Source: Desulfuromonadales bacterium (GTDB taxonomy: Bacteria; Desulfobacterota; Desulfuromonadia; Desulfuromonadales; JAGXHI01). Taken from it: a stretch of 64,000 bases of DNA. Positions 1-8,238 of the stretch are shown here, one piece after another. A program made the position numbers and the translations under genes. Position 1 is the stretch's first letter, and the number at the start of each line of letters is the position of its first letter. The notes under the pieces are model-generated. The model was not told where the DNA came from. It saw only the letters and a list, made by a program, of their open reading frames with translations, and ran no database searches. The stretch lies in assembly GCA_024636295.1 (NCBI GenBank), contig JAGXHI010000068.1:1-64000 (forward strand), given 5' to 3'.

Positions 1-41
1 AAACCCAGGTCGAGGAATTTGATTACAAACTCAGATAACCG

Positions 42-99
42 TGTTGAGTGTCAGCGATGTCGTGGCACTAAAATCCGTTAGCGATGTACTGGCACTCAA
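42..99. repeat. Possible IS21-like terminal repeats (IS remnant)
   Basis: Two imperfect direct repeats of about 20 bases, each containing GCGATGT and ending in TGGCACT, lie at 49-69 and 76-96. An outer inverted pair, GTTGAGTG at 43-50 and CACTCAAC at 92-99, frames them. Multiple short internal repeats ending in TGGCAC are typical of the ends of IS21-family elements. No transposase is visible inside the window, so this would be the edge of an element lying to the left, or a remnant. The assignment is inference from repeat style only. Confidence 0.35.
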
Positions 100-124
100 C
101 ATCTTATTATTAAAATCTTCTGCC

Positions 125-130
125 TTGACT
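125..130 (+). promoter_or_regulatory. Possible -35 element upstream of the first riboswitch
   Basis: TTGACT, a near-consensus sigma-70 -35 hexamer, lies 35 bases before the first GEMM-I aptamer. The corresponding -10 region around 148-154 is poor, so the start site is uncertain. Confidence 0.25.
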
Positions 131-164
131 TTTCAATCCTCAGATGGATTTATGGACACAGTAT

Positions 165-247
165 CCTCTCCGATAAGAGCAAAACCGGGGCAACCCGATG
201 ACACAGAGCAACGGGTCCCACGTGGATAGCCGAGCCGCCGAAGAGAG
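165..247 (+). promoter_or_regulatory. GEMM-I cyclic-dinucleotide riboswitch, copy 1 (A20 type, divergent core)
   Basis: This 83-base segment is collinear with the second copy at 1760-1842, with roughly ten to twelve substitutions and no gaps. It has the GEMM-I layout: a closing stem (CTCTC 166-170 with GAGAG 243-247), GCAAAACC, a first hairpin, GACACAGAGCA, a second hairpin and GCCGAGCCGCCG. By alignment to Vc2 numbering, position 20 is A and the 21/46 pair is G-C. The core is less conserved than in copy 2: the usual G45 is A, the second C of the AGCC element is A, and the 3' strand has GAGCC instead of GGGCC. The 3' strand of the closing stem ends two bases before the sigma-factor ATG, so the stem overlaps the ribosome-binding region. 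Ligand binding would therefore most simply repress translation, but a decayed or altered-specificity aptamer is possible. Confidence 0.7.
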
Positions 248-249
248 CC

Positions 250-816
250 ATGACGTCCTTCGACCCTCCCGATACCTGCGCCCCGAATCACGAGAGTTCC
301 GGCCTGGATGCCGAAACATTCGGCTTCTTTGTCGCGACCCACCAGAACAGGATCTTCCGTTTCATCCTGAAAAGCGTTACCTGCATTGCCACGGCTGAAG
401 AGCTGACCCAGGAGACCTTTCTGGCCGCCTACCGCAGCATTTATCGGTTCAGGGGGGAATCCAGGCTTTCCACCTGGCTGACCGGAATCGCTCTCAATCT
501 TGTCCGAAACCACCTCAACCGCTCCGATGAAAAGCGGAAAGATTCTGTTTCGGAGGAGTGGCTTCTGAGCCGAATCGCGGAAAAGGATGATCCTCATCGG
601 AATTATGAGAGAAAGGAGTTTCTCACCCGTCTTCATGACGAGATATCCTCTCTGCCGGCGGAACAGAGGGAAGCCTTGATCCTGGTCTCGATGGAGGACC
701 TTTCCTATGGTGAGGCGGCGGAGGTGCTGAACATTTCCGAAGGTACGGTGAAAAGCAGGGTGTACAGGGCGAGGGAAAGGATGAGAGAACGAATGAAGGA
801 ACTTTTTCCCCGATGA
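250..816 (+). CDS. ECF-type RNA polymerase sigma factor
   Basis: The 188-residue protein has the ECF layout: region 2 at about residues 22-85 (ending in WLTGIALNLVRNHL) and region 4 at about 125-180 with a helix-turn-helix (SYGEAAEVLNISEGTVKSR). There is no region 1 or 3, as usual for the family. No other ATG, GTG or TTG precedes region 2 in this frame, so 250 is the only credible start. The GEMM-I aptamer ends two bases upstream and its closing stem covers the weak AGAG ribosome site. The next gene encodes a matching zinc-type anti-sigma factor. Likely targets include the cell-surface genes downstream, but no ECF promoter motif was identified. Confidence 0.9.
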   Translation: MTSFDPPDTCAPNHESSGLDAETFGFFVATHQNRIFRFILKSVTCIATAEELTQETFLAAYRSIYRFRGESRLSTWLTGIALNLVRNHLNRSDEKRKDSVSEEWLLSRIAEKDDPHRNYERKEFLTRLHDEISSLPAEQREALILVSMEDLSYGEAAEVLNISEGTVKSRVYRARERMRERMKELFPR

Positions 817-853
817 TGTCACCTATTTTCAAACACCCGACAAACGAGCGCAT

Positions 854-1687
854 ATGGCCGTGAATCCAAAAATAAGCTGCGAAGAAGCGCGGATTCTCGC
901 AAGCAGAAATCTTGACGGCGATCTTGGCCGCCAGGAGGTTTCCGATTTGTTCCTCCACATTTCCGATTGCAGCGACTGCCGGTCGGACGCCGCTGAAATG
1001 GCTTTTGTGGAATCCGCTGCGCAGGAATTGTCTCGCCTCTATTCGAACTCCGAGCTCGGTCCCCGCTTCGCGGCCGATCTGAAGAAATCCGTTCCTTCGG
1101 ACAAGGGAAACTCCCGACAAGATATCAGCCTGTTCCGACCTTTGACGGGGATACTCGCAAGGCCATCTTTCGCCGCCTTGACAGGGGCGCTGGCGAGCCT
1201 TCTTCTTTTCTTTTTTCTTTTCCCCGCGACTCATGCCCCGCAAGGTTCGACGCGGTTCTCGGTGCACCCCATTGCCTTTCATTCCGCTGAAGACACGCTG
1301 CAGTGGCATCATCGCAGGGAATTGCCTCCCGGCGAGTCGGCGCGTATGCTCGTCCGGGTCGGAAGCGAGAAGGCATACCACTTCAAACTGGAAGCCGGGC
1401 AGGAAATTTCGGAACTCGAAATCGTCCATGAAGCAGCGCAATCGGATGGCTCGAACCACCGGTTGACCTTCCGGGGCGCGCGATATGCCACTCTGGCCTT
1501 CCCCGCGCCGGGCGACGTCCTGGTGGCTCGAAACATGGGTCGAAGTACCGTCGTTCTCAAGGCCCACACCCGTCACGCCGAGAATGTCACGCTCACCAGA
1601 AGCGGATTTTCGCCGGTCCAACGATTTTTTTCGGAACTTCTGGCCGTCAACCGTTACTCAAGAGGTAGACAGGAACCCTGTTATTGA
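854..1687 (+). CDS. Anti-sigma factor with zinc-finger (ZAS-like) domain
   Basis: The N-terminal cytoplasmic part contains HISDCSDC (H-x3-C-x2-C) near residues 31-40, the zinc-binding signature of ZAS anti-sigma factors. One hydrophobic segment at about residues 108-126 (ALTGALASLLLFFFLFP) would span the inner membrane, leaving about 150 residues in the periplasm. That part is not recognisable as a known sensor domain. Together with the ECF sigma gene 37 bases upstream it makes a standard membrane-anchored sigma/anti-sigma pair, in which periplasmic proteolysis or a ligand would free the sigma factor. The 277-residue length is within the family range. Confidence 0.88.
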   Translation: MAVNPKISCEEARILASRNLDGDLGRQEVSDLFLHISDCSDCRSDAAEMAFVESAAQELSRLYSNSELGPRFAADLKKSVPSDKGNSRQDISLFRPLTGILARPSFAALTGALASLLLFFFLFPATHAPQGSTRFSVHPIAFHSAEDTLQWHHRRELPPGESARMLVRVGSEKAYHFKLEAGQEISELEIVHEAAQSDGSNHRLTFRGARYATLAFPAPGDVLVARNMGRSTVVLKAHTRHAENVTLTRSGFSPVQRFFSELLAVNRYSRGRQEPCY

Positions 1688-1705
1688 ACCGGGCGGGCAA
1701 ATACC

Positions 1706-1731
1706 TCTAGGATTGAAATATTCGTCCTAGA
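1706..1731. repeat. Inverted repeat between anti-sigma gene and second riboswitch
   Basis: TCTAGGA at 1706-1712 and TCCTAGA at 1725-1731 form a perfect 7-base inverted repeat separated by 12 bases. It lies between the anti-sigma stop and the second aptamer, where a promoter for the lipoprotein transcript is expected. It could be an operator or a weak hairpin; nothing decides between these. Confidence 0.3.
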
Positions 1732-1759
1732 CCTTCAAAAGAAGGGATGGACCATCTTT

Positions 1760-1842
1760 CCTCTCCGATAAGAGCAAAACCGGGGCAACCCGGTGACGCA
1801 GAGCCACGGATCCCATGGGGACAGCCGGGCCGCCGAAGAGAG
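1760..1842 (+). promoter_or_regulatory. GEMM-I cyclic-dinucleotide riboswitch, copy 2 (A20 type)
   Basis: This is a canonical-looking GEMM-I aptamer: a CTCTC/GAGAG closing stem, GCAAAACC, hairpin GGGGCAACCC, GACGCAGAGCCACGG, a second hairpin and ACAGCCGGGCCGCCG. By alignment to Vc2 numbering, position 20 is A with a G21-C46 pair, the GEMM-Ib-like state that published work on Geobacter links to 3',3'-cGAMP sensing. The aptamer is followed 30 bases later by a strong intrinsic terminator (1873-1918), so the expected readout is premature termination upstream of the large lipoprotein gene. Ligand identity is inferred from one base and is not proven. Confidence 0.88.
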
Positions 1843-1872
1843 CAAATGAAAAGAGCCGCTGTACAAATCGTG

Positions 1873-1918
1873 AAGCTGCCAGTGCCGAATTCGTTTTTTC
1901 GGCGTGCGCAGCTTTTTT
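1873..1918 (+). terminator. Intrinsic terminator in the lipoprotein leader (riboswitch expression platform)
   Basis: AAGCTGC (1873-1879) pairs with GCAGCTT (1908-1914), and inside it GCCGAA (1884-1889) pairs with TTCGGC (1898-1903), with a small internal loop. A run of six T follows. It lies between the second GEMM-I aptamer and the ribosome site of the lipoprotein gene, as expected of a transcription-terminating riboswitch. Confidence 0.8.
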
Positions 1919-1988
1919 ATTTCTGGGATTTCGTTTCACATCCCAAGCGACTTTGCCATCCGGCATGCAATGGAAAGGAGGCTCAACG

Positions 1989-4900
1989 ATGAGCAGGAAA
2001 GAAAAAAAGAGCATTCTTCAAAAACCGATGTCCCGGCGGGACTTCAACACCCGGGCCCTTGGTGCGAGCCTGACGGTGGGTTTGAGTGGTCTGTTCTCAG
2101 GGTCGCTGCTGACGGGATGCGGCGACGGCAATGAAGGCCATACACGGGGCGATAAAACCAAGGATCTCCATTTCGATCTCTCCCACCTGGACCAGTCCCA
2201 TGACTACGCCATACGGGTTGCCGGAACGGAATACGCCCTCACCAAGCACACCCCCCAGACAGTGACGGAACATCGCCAGATTAACCCCAGCCTCACAAAT
2301 ATCTCCGAAGACCGGTTCACGCATTTCATCACGGACATTGCTCTGCCCGCCAACGCGGTAAGGCTCATCGAAATACGAGAACTGCCCGACACCTCCGGCG
2401 GGGCGCACGGAGTCGTCGGTGTTTTCATCCATCATCCCGGACAAAAAATTTCTCCGCGCTTGCGCGCCACCGGTCTTTCGAAACTCGCCGCGACGGATAC
2501 CACGAACCCGACGTCGGAAGACAGCTTCGACGCGGATCATATCGACTCGCCAAACGAAGCTGCGAAGGCGATCATCTTTCACCATCCCGAACTCTTGAAG
2601 GTCGACTCCGATCTGGCCCTGAAGATCTGGGCGCACATTGAATACCTGGATGAAGTAAACGATCTCGCAACCTCGATTCACCAGCAGGGTCGGGCGACCA
2701 CGACCGGGGGCTGGGCGACATTGGAACCCGCCGAAAACGCCGACGGAAGCACCGCCACCGACGCGGATGGGAACACTCTTTACCACTATGTTCTGTCCGA
2801 CCAGACGAAAAGGGATGCCGCGCCCGCACTGAAAAAAGCGATTCGGAACGTCAAGGCCGACGACAGTCTTAAAGGAACCGCCTGGGAGGTGAACGAAGGC
2901 GTGACCTCCATCGATCAAAGCCCGGCACCGGCGGCGGCGAAATCGAGTTGGGCCTACAAGGGTAACTCCCCCGCCGGGATCAAGCTCAGTCTCAAGAACG
3001 CATCCTCCCAATATGGGATTAAAACGACCATTTCCGACTTTGACGAGACCGCCAGTACGCTCACTCTGGTTTCGAAAAACAACTACCTGCGCCACGCTTC
3101 ACTTTACTTTCAACTTCTGGACAGCGACGGGAACTCCATTGACCTTTTGGATTACAGGTCCCTGACCGAACTTCTGCTTGATAATCTGGATGAGAACAAG
3201 TACTACATCGGCCTGATCGCCCCGGAACTGACCGCTTTCGGCATTCCCGTCTATGGGCCGGAGACGGAGAGTACCATCACCATACCCGCGGGCGTCCCGT
3301 TCAGTTCCGTGAAAATCCTCTATGGCAGCCTCGGGATATCGGGATATTCCGGTGAAGCTCTCCTCGGCATTCTCGCCACGGCCGTCCTCGAATACATCAT
3401 CCCCGGCTGGACCCTTGTCTCCGGCATAGGCGACCTGAACAAGGATCTCGACAAAAAGGAGAAGGAAAAAACCATAAAAGATTCGGTCATCGCCATTCTG
3501 AAGGGATTGAACAATGCCAACGCCATAAAAACCGACATCGAGGAGTCGCTTCATGGCGATGACACCAAGGCCGCCCTCGTCAAACTGGCGAAAAAGCTGT
3601 ATTCGATCATTCCGAAGGAAACAAAGAAAGATCTGGAAATGCTGTTCCTCGAACAAATGGTCGAAACCCGTCTTGAATTCGCCGTCCCGTTCGTGGGCTG
3701 GGCCATGGAGGTGGCCAGTATCGTCGGCACCGCCGCGGAATTGGCGGAAACGACCATCGAATGTCTCTGCTCCCCCTTCGTCTTCGCCGACGAAATCACC
3801 TTCAACCGAGATATCGCGGTCACTATTGATCACGCCGAGCACGACATCGCCTTTCCGGCGACGGCCGCGAACTACAAGGTTTCGCTCTACCTCGATGAAG
3901 CCCTGACGGACCATTACATCGAAAGGGACCTTCCCGCCGGCGGCAGCAGCGGACCCATCACCGAAAACTTCACCGGAATCCCCACGGGAGGCAAGATCAA
4001 GGCGGTGGTTGCCTTCTATTCCGCTGACGGCACCAAGGTCGCCCACGGGGACACGGGCGACGTGGACAACAATCTGAACACTCCTTTGCCGGAGATTACG
4101 GTCAAGAACGACCTGGTTCCCCTGACCTCCTCCACCACCTACGCGCACCAGGCCAAGCTGGGGTACGAGGGGGGCGGGTATACCTGGCAGGCCACCGACG
4201 TCGCGCCAACCGCGACGCTGAACGCCCTGAGCCACGGCACCATCGGAGGCCACCTGGGCGCCCTGGAGGGGATCACCTACCACCAGGACACCGGCGCCAT
4301 CGGCTATGCCTGGCAGGCCGCCGGCGGCAATATCAGTGAACTCGACACAGGAATCGCGTACACGCAACTCCATCTGATCCAGGGCGTTTCGGCCCTTCCC
4401 GAAAACCCGGAAGGCGGACTCCAGACGATCAGCGGCGGCTTCCGGAACCCTGCGGCCATCGTCTACGACCTGATGCGGTCTCAGAAAGTCGGGTTTTATA
4501 TCGATTCGCGAGATTTGTCGAAAAACCACCTGCGGGGGATCGACCTGGCCGAGGCGGGCGCCATCACTCCAGACGACGGTCTGAGCTACGGCTACTTCAC
4601 CCAGACATTGGACGCCCTGATCGTCTATAAAAATATCGCCGTGGGCGCCAACTGGTTGAACAGCAAACTCGAAATCCTGCGTCTGCCATCCAGCCCGACT
4701 CCGGATGAAAACGCCGTCCCCGCCTCCCCCCTCAGCGGAAAAGGGATCCGGGAGGGACTCCTGCACGGTCCCATCGCCCTCGCCGTCAGTCCCAAGGGGA
4801 CGCTGCTCGTTCTGGAAACAGTCAACAACCGGGTCCAGGCTCTCGATCTGTACGGCAACCCTGATCAAAAAGCATTCAAAGGGCAAACGACCTGTTTCAT

Positions 4901-5183
4901 GCCCCTTCGTGAGCAAAGCGCACCCGTCACCTACCTGGACCTCAGCGTCGAGTACAGAGGGTATCTCTATGTCCACTACTATCTGAACAACGGCACGAAC
5001 CCCGCCGATTACTATGTCGATATCTACACCCCCGACGGCAAGTACCTGACCCGGACGCGCGGGGTCGCGGCCGCCAAGCTGACGGTCGATCTGTGGCGTA
5101 CTATGTACACCCTCAATTACGAAAAGATCGCGGGCCATTTTTCCGTCGAGCCTTCCATCAGCAAATGGATTCCGTCCACCTGA
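1989..5183 (+). CDS. Large Tat-exported putative lipoprotein (function unknown)
   Basis: The 1064-residue product starts with a twin-arginine signal (SRRDFNTR, residues 15-22), a hydrophobic stretch and a lipobox LLTGC with Cys44, so it should be exported folded and lipid-anchored. ATG 1989 is chosen because AAAGGAGG lies just upstream; the open frame extends back through the riboswitch and terminator, which cannot be coding. The middle (roughly residues 440-600) is helical with hydrophobic stretches. The C-terminal part contains NHL/beta-propeller-like segments such as LAVSPKGTLLVLETVNNRVQ. No enzyme motif is recognised. It is controlled by riboswitch 2 and followed 46 bases later by another giant lipoprotein, suggesting joint surface roles. 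Confidence 0.8.
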   Translation: MSRKEKKSILQKPMSRRDFNTRALGASLTVGLSGLFSGSLLTGCGDGNEGHTRGDKTKDLHFDLSHLDQSHDYAIRVAGTEYALTKHTPQTVTEHRQINPSLTNISEDRFTHFITDIALPANAVRLIEIRELPDTSGGAHGVVGVFIHHPGQKISPRLRATGLSKLAATDTTNPTSEDSFDADHIDSPNEAAKAIIFHHPELLKVDSDLALKIWAHIEYLDEVNDLATSIHQQGRATTTGGWATLEPAENADGSTATDADGNTLYHYVLSDQTKRDAAPALKKAIRNVKADDSLKGTAWEVNEGVTSIDQSPAPAAAKSSWAYKGNSPAGIKLSLKNASSQYGIKTTISDFDETASTLTLVSKNNYLRHASLYFQLLDSDGNSIDLLDYRSLTELLLDNLDENKYYIGLIAPELTAFGIPVYGPETESTITIPAGVPFSSVKILYGSLGISGYSGEALLGILATAVLEYIIPGWTLVSGIGDLNKDLDKKEKEKTIKDSVIAILKGLNNANAIKTDIEESLHGDDTKAALVKLAKKLYSIIPKETKKDLEMLFLEQMVETRLEFAVPFVGWAMEVASIVGTAAELAETTIECLCSPFVFADEITFNRDIAVTIDHAEHDIAFPATAANYKVSLYLDEALTDHYIERDLPAGGSSGPITENFTGIPTGGKIKAVVAFYSADGTKVAHGDTGDVDNNLNTPLPEITVKNDLVPLTSSTTYAHQAKLGYEGGGYTWQATDVAPTATLNALSHGTIGGHLGALEGITYHQDTGAIGYAWQAAGGNISELDTGIAYTQLHLIQGVSALPENPEGGLQTISGGFRNPAAIVYDLMRSQKVGFYIDSRDLSKNHLRGIDLAEAGAITPDDGLSYGYFTQTLDALIVYKNIAVGANWLNSKLEILRLPSSPTPDENAVPASPLSGKGIREGLLHGPIALAVSPKGTLLVLETVNNRVQALDLYGNPDQKAFKGQTTCFMPLREQSAPVTYLDLSVEYRGYLYVHYYLNNGTNPADYYVDIYTPDGKYLTRTRGVAAAKLTVDLWRTMYTLNYEKIAGHFSVEPSISKWIPST

Positions 5184-5229
5184 TGTTTTCTTCTGCATCC
5201 GAGGACACTACATTAGAGAGGAACTCCAA

Positions 5230-8067
5230 ATGATATATACGTTACGCCCTTCAATTTATTTCTGCACTTTTGCACTGCTCACTCTTCTGACCGCCTGCGG
5301 CGATGGCGGAGACGGCAACCTGGACCAGGGTCATATCGTCGATCTGCAGGGCGCCCACCTGCTCCAGGAGCAGCACCTCGCGGGAAACCCTGGACTGCGG
5401 GTTCGGCCCCACCATACAGTGGCGCTGAACCTCGAGTCCGACACCAGCCACGAGGGGGACAGCGGTGGCGTGGGCTACGACATCGTCCCCTACGAGATCC
5501 TCTCGGCGGGGTGGTTCTCCTTCTGCGTGGGGGACGACGACGGAGAGGATCATTACACCGTGCTGAGGAACGAGGCAGGCCTGCAGATCGCGACCTGGAG
5601 AGCGTCGGACGCGACCTGCGAACCGGTGCGCCTTGAAGCCGGAAGCTACGACCTGGAGGTGCATCACGGGGGGAAGGGACAGCCCGACGACAAACCGGAC
5701 ATGTTGTTCATAGCGCCCCAGGCGGTGCGGTACGCGGAACTCTCAAGCGGCATCGTCGCCCGTGCGAGCGCTCCGCCTCAGTTGGGCGGGATGTACGAAG
5801 TCACCGTTCCAAGGGCGGCAACGGTATTGGACCTCCTGTCGGACCAACCCGATGAAGGCTGGGTGTTGAACAAGGTCGCGGATGCGTCCGCGAGCGGCAC
5901 TCCGGACTCGGACAGCATACTCGAAGTTCTCGATGGCGACACCGTTCGCTTCTCCTCCCTCTCCACCGGATCCTTTGATCGAGAGAAAAGCCTGCTTTAC
6001 CCGAGAATACCCGGAACCGACAACACCGTTGCCCGGTTTACCATCGGAACGCCCGACCCCGCATCGACGGGAGGCTGGCTGTCCACGGGAAATCACCGAT
6101 ACCCCGTCCGCCGCTATGAGGCTTACGGTGCCTCTGTGAGAAAAATGACGGGCGGCGGTCATTGGGTCACCGATTATTATGGCCATGCTCTCGGGGCGGG
6201 AGATACGCCCGTCGACTTCAAATTGAATTTAAATGCGACACAGGGGAATGCTTTCCGGTTGAGCCAATCGGGCAATTCCTACAGCTGGATTTACGACGGA
6301 GACGAATATCTCTGGTTGTTTTCTGACCAATACGGTCTTCCGTCAAAAGCCCTCGCCAAACATGAGGTTTATCCTTCCCATCGGATCGGTGTTACGCAGG
6401 GGCAGGAGCTGCCAAAGCTTTTTCCGGAAGAGGTGGCGCTGTTCGACAAATGCTACGATCCGAGCACGGGCTTCCCCGAAGGAACCCGATATATGACCAC
6501 GGCCAGCAGGGAGAACCTCGGCGCCATATGGACAGGCCTTTTCCCTGACCAACCCGGGGTCCACACGATCGTCTCGCCTGCGGAATCCAGGGCCTTTCTC
6601 TACTCGAACCCCAGCTTCCAGGGGGATTTCCTGTCCGTCACAAGCCCCTATTCCGGGCAAGATGTGCTCGCAACCTGTTCCAACAGCACGATCCTTTCAG
6701 AGGGGACAGCTCAATCCATTGATGTACAATCGAACGAAAACAATATTTCTCACCAGGAGTACGAGCACCAGATTCTGGTCCAAAGCAATGTATGCGTTGG
6801 ATGTGATCTGAAAGGTTTCGATGGTTCGGGGAACGATCTCTCCGGTTCGGATTTCAACCATGCCGACCTGTCCGGGGCCAAATTCGCCGGTGCCGACCTC
6901 TCCGACGCGGTGCTCAGCTATGCCAACCTTGACCAGGCGGACCTTTCGGATACCAACCTGGAAGGGGCCGAAATTACCGGAGCCTTGCTGACATCAACCG
7001 ATCTCACGACCACCAGGAGTCTTCTGGCCACCCAGGTACAGGTTGATTCCACCACCAATCTTCCCGTCCGTCGTCCCTCTCTCGCTTCGTCGGCCGTGGC
7101 CGGAAGCCTGTCGAGCCGGCAAAGTCAATGGACGGTGTTCCATCTCGAAGGGACGACAATGAACGATTGGGTCCTCAGCGACGTTGAACTTCCCGATTTT
7201 TCCTGGTCCGGAGTCATCGCCAAAGGCGCCCGATTCACGAACGTCACCATGACCGAAGGGGATCTGTCCGACGCCGATCTGTCCGGCGCCCTTTTCGATA
7301 ATGTCTCCTTCACCGGCGTCGATTTTTCCCGGTCCAACCTCCAGAGCGCCGCAATGGACGACAGCATTTTCAATCAATCCTCCTTTTACAAAGTCGATCT
7401 GACGGGTGTGTCCGCAAAAAGCGCACAATTCCGAAGCACCAGGATGCAATACGCCAATTTATCGGACGCCGATTTCTCCGATGCCATTTTCTCCATCGAA
7501 ACGTCTGGGGACCAGTTGACGCAACTGGACTTCGCTTATCTGAACGGCACCAATCTCACGGGCGCGGATCTGAGCGGGGTCCACGCCTCCTCTCTGCAGT
7601 GCTACAAAGCCACCCTTACCGACGTGAATTTTTCGTACGCCAATCTGAGCAATGCCAATCTGGCAGGGATCACGCTCGCGGGAAATTCAGCCAGTGCATC
7701 GCAAGCCGTCCTCGATAGCGCCGTCCTGACCAATTCCATCCTGGATGGCGTGGACCTCACCGGGGCCAGCCTGGTCAGCTCACACCTGGAGGGAGCCAGC
7801 TTTACCGGCGCCACCCTCTATGGCGCGAAACTGACGAATGCCGCCCTCTCTTCCGATTCCGGCACTTACGCCATCACCCTGTTGGATTACGTGAACGAGG
7901 CGGGAACCGACAAGACCCTGGCCTATGGGATGACGACTCTCCCTTCCTCTGCAACGGACGGGAATACGGCCTGCCCCTCGGGCGAACCGGGCCCCTGTGA
8001 GGGAAACAAAATGATCCCCCTGGCGCCTCCCCCGAAGCCGAAACCCGTGGATAATGACCACTGGTGA
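5230..8067 (+). CDS. Surface lipoprotein with pentapeptide repeats
   Basis: The 945-residue product has a short Sec signal ending in lipobox LLTAC (Cys about residue 19). Residues about 525-870 are dominated by A(D/N)LxX pentapeptide units such as ADLSGAKFAGADLSDA, in two blocks separated by a less regular stretch; these fold as a right-handed quadrilateral beta-helix. Just before them, FLYSNPSFQGDFLSV resembles a beta/gamma-crystallin Greek-key motif. The N-terminal half is unrecognised. GAGAGGAACTCC precedes the ATG. The gene follows the Tat lipoprotein by 46 bases and is probably co-transcribed, placing it under the second GEMM-I riboswitch. Its function, perhaps adhesion or surface scaffolding, is inference. 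Confidence 0.82.
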   Translation: MIYTLRPSIYFCTFALLTLLTACGDGGDGNLDQGHIVDLQGAHLLQEQHLAGNPGLRVRPHHTVALNLESDTSHEGDSGGVGYDIVPYEILSAGWFSFCVGDDDGEDHYTVLRNEAGLQIATWRASDATCEPVRLEAGSYDLEVHHGGKGQPDDKPDMLFIAPQAVRYAELSSGIVARASAPPQLGGMYEVTVPRAATVLDLLSDQPDEGWVLNKVADASASGTPDSDSILEVLDGDTVRFSSLSTGSFDREKSLLYPRIPGTDNTVARFTIGTPDPASTGGWLSTGNHRYPVRRYEAYGASVRKMTGGGHWVTDYYGHALGAGDTPVDFKLNLNATQGNAFRLSQSGNSYSWIYDGDEYLWLFSDQYGLPSKALAKHEVYPSHRIGVTQGQELPKLFPEEVALFDKCYDPSTGFPEGTRYMTTASRENLGAIWTGLFPDQPGVHTIVSPAESRAFLYSNPSFQGDFLSVTSPYSGQDVLATCSNSTILSEGTAQSIDVQSNENNISHQEYEHQILVQSNVCVGCDLKGFDGSGNDLSGSDFNHADLSGAKFAGADLSDAVLSYANLDQADLSDTNLEGAEITGALLTSTDLTTTRSLLATQVQVDSTTNLPVRRPSLASSAVAGSLSSRQSQWTVFHLEGTTMNDWVLSDVELPDFSWSGVIAKGARFTNVTMTEGDLSDADLSGALFDNVSFTGVDFSRSNLQSAAMDDSIFNQSSFYKVDLTGVSAKSAQFRSTRMQYANLSDADFSDAIFSIETSGDQLTQLDFAYLNGTNLTGADLSGVHASSLQCYKATLTDVNFSYANLSNANLAGITLAGNSASASQAVLDSAVLTNSILDGVDLTGASLVSSHLEGASFTGATLYGAKLTNAALSSDSGTYAITLLDYVNEAGTDKTLAYGMTTLPSSATDGNTACPSGEPGPCEGNKMIPLAPPPKPKPVDNDHW

Positions 8068-8238
8068 TTCAGGCAAAGCCTCAAAAGGATCAACCTGCTA
8101 CGCTCCGGCGGAGGCGAATACATCCTGCGGGCGTGCTCCGCTGCCCCTCCCTCTCAAGGCTCACGAAATGGCACGAGAATTTGGTCTGCCGACGAAGCAG
8201 CATCCCGAAACGGATTTTCATAACGAAGGAGGCTTGTC

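Noticed and set aside
1815-1988. Upstream extension of the Tat lipoprotein frame
   Set aside because: It would translate through the riboswitch 3' strand and an intrinsic terminator; ATG 1989 has AAAGGAGG and begins the Tat signal.
3099-5198. 699-residue open frame opposite the Tat lipoprotein
   Set aside because: Antisense shadow; the plus frame has Tat signal, lipobox and ribosome site.
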